In this document: piece after piece, positions 59,864 to 64,000 of the stretch
Numbering within the stretch: position 1 is the first letter of the stretch
How the letters are laid out: every line of letters starts with the position of its first letter
DNA from: Pelagibacteraceae bacterium
GTDB lineage: Bacteria; Pseudomonadota; Alphaproteobacteria; HIMB59
Reading direction: 5' to 3'
DNA: 64,000 bases
Assembly: GCA_019651435.1 (NCBI GenBank)
Contig: BOYI01000001.1
Location: 124,001-188,000 of the forward strand
Translations under genes and position numbers: made by a program
Notes under the pieces: generated by a model
Told to the model about the DNA's origin: nothing
The model's database searches: none
What the model saw: the letters and a program-made list of their open reading frames with translations, nothing else

Positions 59864-61315
59864 ATGTATTTAGGTATCGATTTAGGAACTTCCTCTATGA
59901 AGTGTCTGCTTATCGGGGAAGAACAAGAACTTATCAAATCAGTATCCAGTGAAGAAATTCCATTAACAAACCTTCATACTGGATGGTCTGAGCAAGATCC
60001 AAGACAATGGATTAAGGCCCTCGATCAATGCCTTCTTAAATTAAAAAAAGATATTAAATTAAATAAAATTAAATCTATTTCCTTTTCTGGTCATATGCAT
60101 GGTGCGACTTGTATTGATAAAAATAACGAAGTTTTAAGACCTTGTATGATGTGGAATGACACCCGAAGTCATCAAGCTTGTAAGGAAATTATGTCAGATA
60201 GTTCAGTTTTGGATATCTCTGGAAACATTGCAATGGCTGGTTTTACTGCCCCCAAAGTATTATGGCTTAAGTACAATGAACAAAAAATATTTGATCAAAT
60301 ACATAAAGTCTTGTTACCAAAAGATTATCTGAGACTTTATCTCACTGGAGAATACTTTAGCGATTTATCTGATGCATCTGGAACATATTGGTTAGATGTT
60401 GGTCATCGCAAATGGTCATCTGTTTTATTAGAGGCTAGTTCAATGAGATTAGACCAAATGCCTGCATTATGTGAGGGAACTGAACAAACTGGAATTTTAA
60501 AAAAAGAGATAGCCGAACAATATGGTTTTGATGCAAGCTGTAAAGTTTATGGTGGGGCAGGAGATAATGCTGCTGCCGCTGTTGGACTTGGATTATACGA
60601 AGAAGGCGATGCCTCCCTCTCTTTAGGAACATCGGGTGTAATTTTTGGTTCAACAAAAAGTTTTTTAAAAAATTATGAGGATGCCATACATTCTTTTTGT
60701 CATTGCTTACCTGATACTTGGCATTTAATGTCCGTAATGCTTTCATGCACCTCCAATGTTAATTGGTTTATAAATACTTTTGACTCTTCTATTAATGAAA
60801 TTACAGAAAAATTATCAAAAGTTTTAAGCTCTAAAGAGGAAATAAATAATGCTCCTTATTTTCTCCCTTATTTAACTGGTGAACGGACTCCAATTAATGA
60901 TCCTCATGCAAGGGCAAGCTTTCATCAAATGGGAATTGACAGTGATAGGACTTCTCTAATTTATGCTTTAATTGAAGGAATTTCTTTTGGCCTCAATGAC
61001 AATTATCAAGCCTTATCAAAAACTGGAATAAAATTAGAAAATATTTATGCAATCGGTGGAGGTTCCAAAAATGATTCTTGGCTAAAATTACTTGCTTCAA
61101 TTTTAAATCGAAATTTATCTCTTACTGATGCATCAGAGGCGATGGCTGCTTATGGTGCAGCTCGTATTGCATTTATGGGATTTAATAATCTAAAACCTAA
61201 AGAGTCCCTTTCGGCCCCAAAAGTTATCAAAACAATCGAAAAAGATCCTAAGCTTTCTGATTTATTAAATGAAAGATTTCAAAACTGGAAAAATTTTTAC
61301 ATCAAAGAGGAGTAA
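59864..61315 (+). CDS. xylB: Xylulokinase
   Basis: About 483 residues of the FGGY family. GIDLGTSSMKCLL is phosphate loop 1, SFSGHMHGATCID the XylB substrate block with the conserved M-H-G, MMWNDTRSH the FGGY-type acidic site, YGGAGDNAAAAVGLG the adenine loop and IGGGSKNDSWLKLLASIL the C-terminal signature. It makes xylulose-5-phosphate for the pentose phosphate pathway. The next gene follows nine bases after the stop. Confidence 0.92.
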   Translation: MYLGIDLGTSSMKCLLIGEEQELIKSVSSEEIPLTNLHTGWSEQDPRQWIKALDQCLLKLKKDIKLNKIKSISFSGHMHGATCIDKNNEVLRPCMMWNDTRSHQACKEIMSDSSVLDISGNIAMAGFTAPKVLWLKYNEQKIFDQIHKVLLPKDYLRLYLTGEYFSDLSDASGTYWLDVGHRKWSSVLLEASSMRLDQMPALCEGTEQTGILKKEIAEQYGFDASCKVYGGAGDNAAAAVGLGLYEEGDASLSLGTSGVIFGSTKSFLKNYEDAIHSFCHCLPDTWHLMSVMLSCTSNVNWFINTFDSSINEITEKLSKVLSSKEEINNAPYFLPYLTGERTPINDPHARASFHQMGIDSDRTSLIYALIEGISFGLNDNYQALSKTGIKLENIYAIGGGSKNDSWLKLLASILNRNLSLTDASEAMAAYGAARIAFMGFNNLKPKESLSAPKVIKTIEKDPKLSDLLNERFQNWKNFYIKEE

Positions 61316-61324
61316 AAGGAACTT

Positions 61325-61957
61325 ATGAAAACTCTTGATTACTACGAGTTGTTGTCAATCTTGACTTATAATCTAGACCAAAATAACTCTCAAAATCGCT
61401 ATTTTATTGCTTTAGCCGGACCCCCGGCATCTGGAAAAAGTACAATATCTAATAAATTAAACGAGGATCTTAATGCTAAAGGCTTTCCTTCAGAAATATT
61501 GCAAATGGATGGTTTTCACTTTGATGATGCAATTTTAAGTTCTAAAAATCTTCTTTCTCGTAAAGGTTCACCAGAAACATTTGATGTCATGGGTCTAAAA
61601 AATTTTCTGATCAGGTTAGCTAATGAACCAGAGGTTGTTATCCCTATCTTTGATCGCTCTTTAGAGTTATCAAGATCATCAGCAGTCACCATTACGGAAA
61701 ATAAAAAAACTATTATTGTTGAAGGGAATTATCTTTTATTAAATTCACATCCATGGAACACTCTTAAAGATTATTTTGACTCAAGCATCATGATTCATTG
61801 CGAAGAATCAATTCTTGAAAAGAGATTAATTGAAAGATGGAAAGGTTTTGATTTAAATCAGGACCAAATAAATCAAAAAGTTTATGAAAATGATTTACCA
61901 AACGGAGTTAGTGTAATTAAAAATAGTATTAAAGCAGATTACTATTTGGAGAATTAA
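61325..61957 (+). CDS. frcK: FrcK-like P-loop kinase
   Basis: A 210-residue P-loop protein of the uridine/pantothenate kinase type: IALAGPPASGKSTIS (Walker A), LQMDGFHFDD, RKGSPETFDV, VPIFDRS-like IPIFDRSLE and TIIVEGNYLLL. This set matches FrcK, encoded with the fructose transporter genes frcBCA in Sinorhizobium meliloti. Its substrate is unproven. Here it is convergent with frcA, overlapping by four bases, rather than in the same operon. Confidence 0.75.
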   Translation: MKTLDYYELLSILTYNLDQNNSQNRYFIALAGPPASGKSTISNKLNEDLNAKGFPSEILQMDGFHFDDAILSSKNLLSRKGSPETFDVMGLKNFLIRLANEPEVVIPIFDRSLELSRSSAVTITENKKTIIVEGNYLLLNSHPWNTLKDYFDSSIMIHCEESILEKRLIERWKGFDLNQDQINQKVYENDLPNGVSVIKNSIKADYYLEN

Positions 61958-62718
61958 TTTGCAGGCGGTTCTTTTGCGCCAGTCATAAAAGCAACAGCAT
62001 CAGACATTTCATATTTTTTGGGATCAATAACACATAATCTTGTACCTAGTCGATGGATATGAATTCTATCAGCTACTTCAAAAACGTGAGGCATATTATG
62101 AGAGATCAATATAATAGGTATCCCTCTTGCTCTCACCTCACCAATTAACTCTAAAACTCTTCGACTTTCTTTTACGCCTAAAGCGGCGGTAGGTTCGTCC
62201 ATGATTACAACCTTAGTACCAAAGGAAGTGGCGCGTGCTACAGCGACACCCTGACGTTGACCACCTGATAGAGTTTCTACAAGCTGATTTATATTTTGAA
62301 TAGTTAGAAGTCCTAATTCTGAAAGTCTTTTTCTAGCTTCTTCAGCCATAGCTTTTTTATCCAGAAATCTTAAAAATTTACCCATAAAACCTTTTTGTCT
62401 GATTTCTCGACCCAAAAACATATTATCGGTTATTGATAAAGCAGGAGAGAGAGCTAAGTTTTGATAAACTGTTTCAATTCCAAGTGTTCTGGCCTCTATT
62501 GGAGATGTAAAACTAACCTGTTTACCATCCAATAAAATTTCACCGCTGTCCGGAATGACAGCACCACAAAGTACCTTAATAAGCGTTGATTTTCCTGCTC
62601 CGTTATCTCCGATTACTCCTAGAACTTCCCCAGGATAGAGCTCTAAGTTAGCATCGTCTAATGCCACAACCTTACCATACTTCTTAGATAAATTTTTAGC
62701 TACAAGGATAGGTTCCAT
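61954..62718 (-). CDS. frcA: Sugar ABC transporter ATP-binding protein (FrcA-like)
   Basis: A 254-residue single-domain ATPase: Walker A GDNGAGKST, signature ETLSGGQRQGVAVARA, Walker B VVIMDEPTAALG and HNMPHVFEVADRIHI. FrcA is half the length of RbsA/XylG, as here. It powers uptake of fructose, ribose or mannose-type sugars. Joined to frcC by a TAATG overlap. Confidence 0.88.
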   Translation of the reverse strand: MEPILVAKNLSKKYGKVVALDDANLELYPGEVLGVIGDNGAGKSTLIKVLCGAVIPDSGEILLDGKQVSFTSPIEARTLGIETVYQNLALSPALSITDNMFLGREIRQKGFMGKFLRFLDKKAMAEEARKRLSELGLLTIQNINQLVETLSGGQRQGVAVARATSFGTKVVIMDEPTAALGVKESRRVLELIGEVRARGIPIILISHNMPHVFEVADRIHIHRLGTRLCVIDPKKYEMSDAVAFMTGAKEPPAN

Positions 62719-63818
62719 TAGTTTGACACCTTTCTAATCCACTGATCTATACCAACAGCAATAATAATTAGACAACCTAAGGCGAACCTTTGCCATAAAA
62801 CATCTAAACCTGCAATTGATAATCCAGAACTAAAAACACCAACAATTAATGCTCCAAAAAGAGATCCAATTATTGTGCCTCTGCCTCCAAAAAGCGAAGT
62901 TCCGCCAATCACAACAGCAGTTATTGAGTCCAAATTTCCTTCATAGAAACTAGTTGGCGAGACTGAACCAACTCTGCCAATCGAAACCCAAGCACCTATT
63001 GCAACAACTAAACCTGCTACTGCATATATTGAGACAAGCATTCTATCTGTTCTTATACCTGAGAGTTCTGCGGCTTCTTTATCATCACCTATCGCATAAA
63101 CATGCCTGCCCCATGCAGTTCTATTGAGTAAAAACCAAAGAAAAATAAAAATACCTATCATTAGGAAAGCTCCATAAGTAAATACAAATCCTCCTAGATT
63201 AATTCTCTCCCCCCAAAAATGAAAAAGAGGTGCATTTGCCTCAATATCAGAACTTCTAATAGATTGAGATCCAGTAAAGAAAATTACTAAAGCAAAAAAT
63301 ATATTCCAAGTTCCTAAAGTAACAATAAAGGGAGGAAGTCGAAGTCGTGTAACTAATAATCCATTAAAGGCACCAGTTGCAACCCCTGAAATCATTCCAA
63401 CCAGAATAGCCGGTAATGTAGGAATCCCCATTTCGACAGAAAGTTTTCCCATGAAAACTGATGCAAGCACCATCATTGCTGCAACACTTAAATCAATACC
63501 TGCTGTTAAAATAATTAAAGTTTGAGCTGCAGCTAAAATTCCAACAATTGTCACTTGTTGAACAATTAGAGATAAATTAAATGCAGAGAAAAATTTTCCA
63601 CCTGCTATAAAACCAAAACCTATTACGCTAAGAATTAAAATAATTACTGGAACAATAGTAGGATTTCCATGAAGGAAATGTTGAATTTTTTTTAATGTTG
63701 TTTGTTCACCTAATTCAAAAGAATGGTGATCTTGATCTTTATTTCCAATATCAGTTGTGAATTTAGGTTGGTCTTTAAGATCCTTAGAGATGTCGTCAGA
63801 TATTTTATTCATTGGCAA
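62718..63818 (-). CDS. frcC: Sugar ABC transporter permease (FrcC-like)
   Basis: A 366-residue membrane protein of the ribose/xylose permease family: about ten helices, LTAGIDLSVAAMMVLASV, PPFIVTLGTWNIF, and the cytoplasmic coupling loop GDDKEAAELSGIRTDRM followed by GGTSLFGGRGTIIGSLFGA. The first 60 residues are a polar tail, as in FrcC. It forms the membrane channel for FrcB-bound sugar. Confidence 0.88.
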   Translation of the reverse strand: MPMNKISDDISKDLKDQPKFTTDIGNKDQDHHSFELGEQTTLKKIQHFLHGNPTIVPVIILILSVIGFGFIAGGKFFSAFNLSLIVQQVTIVGILAAAQTLIILTAGIDLSVAAMMVLASVFMGKLSVEMGIPTLPAILVGMISGVATGAFNGLLVTRLRLPPFIVTLGTWNIFFALVIFFTGSQSIRSSDIEANAPLFHFWGERINLGGFVFTYGAFLMIGIFIFLWFLLNRTAWGRHVYAIGDDKEAAELSGIRTDRMLVSIYAVAGLVVAIGAWVSIGRVGSVSPTSFYEGNLDSITAVVIGGTSLFGGRGTIIGSLFGALIVGVFSSGLSIAGLDVLWQRFALGCLIIIAVGIDQWIRKVSN

Positions 63819-63831
63819 ATATACTTAGATA

Positions 63832-63857
63832 TCAGGGCAGAATTTAATCTGCCCTGA
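63832..63857 (-). promoter_or_regulatory. Stem-loop between frcB and frcC
   Basis: TCAGGGCAGA and TCTGCCCTGA are a perfect 10-bp inverted repeat with a six-base loop, 21 bases after the frcB stop. There is no T-run after it in the minus direction, so it is more likely a 3'-end stabiliser of frcB message or a partial terminator than a full terminator. Confidence 0.6.
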
Positions 63858-63877
63858 AAAATAAAATTATTATTGGA

Positions 63878-64000
63878 TTAACCCCAACATCTATCCATGC
63901 CTTCTTTGACACTAATAGACTCTACACCCGCTAGCTGCATTATCAGTAACTAGGTTCACACCTGTGTTATAGAAATCAAGACCTGGAGTATTTTCAGGTT
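63878..64000 (-). CDS. frcB: Sugar-binding protein FrcB-like, C-terminal fragment (frameshifted, cut by window)
   Basis: No ORF was listed. Read on the minus strand from the window edge: PENTPGLDFYNTGVNLVTDNAAS, then after dropping one G near 63928, GVESISVKEGMDRCWG and a TAA at 63880-63878. F-x-TGV-x-LVTD...CWG is the usual end of periplasmic sugar-binding proteins of the ribose/fructose class. It belongs with frcC and frcA downstream. Confidence 0.65.

Noticed and set aside
60435-60746. 103-residue ORF antisense to xylB
   Set aside because: It is fully inside xylB on the other strand, has odd histidine- and leucine-rich composition and no ribosome site; a shadow.
1-64000. CRISPR arrays, insertion sequences, rRNA, prophage or replication origin
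   Set aside because: No spaced direct repeats, transposase motifs, rRNA blocks, phage genes or DnaA-box clusters were noticed on either strand.

Overview
The window is very AT-rich and densely coded, with overlapping ATGA, TAATG and GTGA junctions and almost no intergenic DNA. Gene order is alphaproteobacterial: rnd-kdsD-lptCAB, aroA-rpsA-ihfB, pyrF-trpFBA-accD-folC, NDUFA9-like/uppP/gltDB and infC-rpmI-rplT-pheST-lepA. A streamlined marine alphaproteobacterium fits best. A 6-phosphofructokinase, a fructose/ribose-type ABC transporter and many sugar kinases point (inference) to the HIMB59/AEGEAN-169 type rather than typical SAR11. There is no rRNA, CRISPR array, insertion sequence or prophage.

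Layout. 0-5 kb: small accessory genes (AIG2-like cyclotransferase end, histidine phosphatase, HupE/UreJ membrane protein facing a DUF4198 protein, glutathione transferase, DCC protein, methyltransferase). 5-17.8 kb: one minus-strand superoperon from rnd to a DMT transporter, joining Kdo/LPS export, aroA, ribosomal S1, IHF, pyrimidine, tryptophan, acetyl-CoA carboxylase and folate genes. 17.8-25.5 kb: NDUFA9-like protein, uppP and glutamate synthase. 26-28 kb: two glycosyltransferases. 28.3-34.9 kb: translation genes and tRNA-Ser(GGA). 34.9-37.6 kb: a badly garbled stretch in which a family 9 glycosyltransferase and rmuC can be rebuilt by reading across frames. 38-39 kb: ribA. 39.1-51.9 kb: a minus-strand run with a DmdA-like methyltransferase, a methylenetetrahydrofolate reductase, a dimethylglycine oxidase-like flavoprotein, sarcosine oxidase soxBDAG, a 2OG-Fe(II) oxygenase, phosphofructokinase and a Mak-like fructokinase. 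52-64 kb: a sugar island (Gfo/Idh oxidoreductase, SGNH hydrolase, aldo-keto reductase, ribokinase, RbsD/FucU, hydroxyacid dehydrogenase, D-lyxose isomerase, PfkB kinase, orphan aldolase-like protein, xylulokinase, FrcK-like kinase, FrcA, FrcC and the end of FrcB).

How the genes work together. FrcBCA would import fructose-like sugars, the Mak-like kinase would make fructose-6-phosphate and the phosphofructokinase would continue glycolysis. Lyxose isomerase plus xylulokinase would feed pentoses into xylulose-5-phosphate. The methylated-amine genes would strip methyl groups from dimethylglycine and sarcosine onto tetrahydrofolate. The DmdA-like protein and the reductase could handle a methyl group released as 5-methyl-THF, possibly from glycine betaine itself; this is the most interesting hypothesis in the window.

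Caution. About twenty genes are broken by single-base indels, mostly in homopolymers, while the reconstructed proteins keep family length and motifs. The pattern says uncorrected long-read consensus errors, not pseudogenes. I report such loci as single reconstructed genes.
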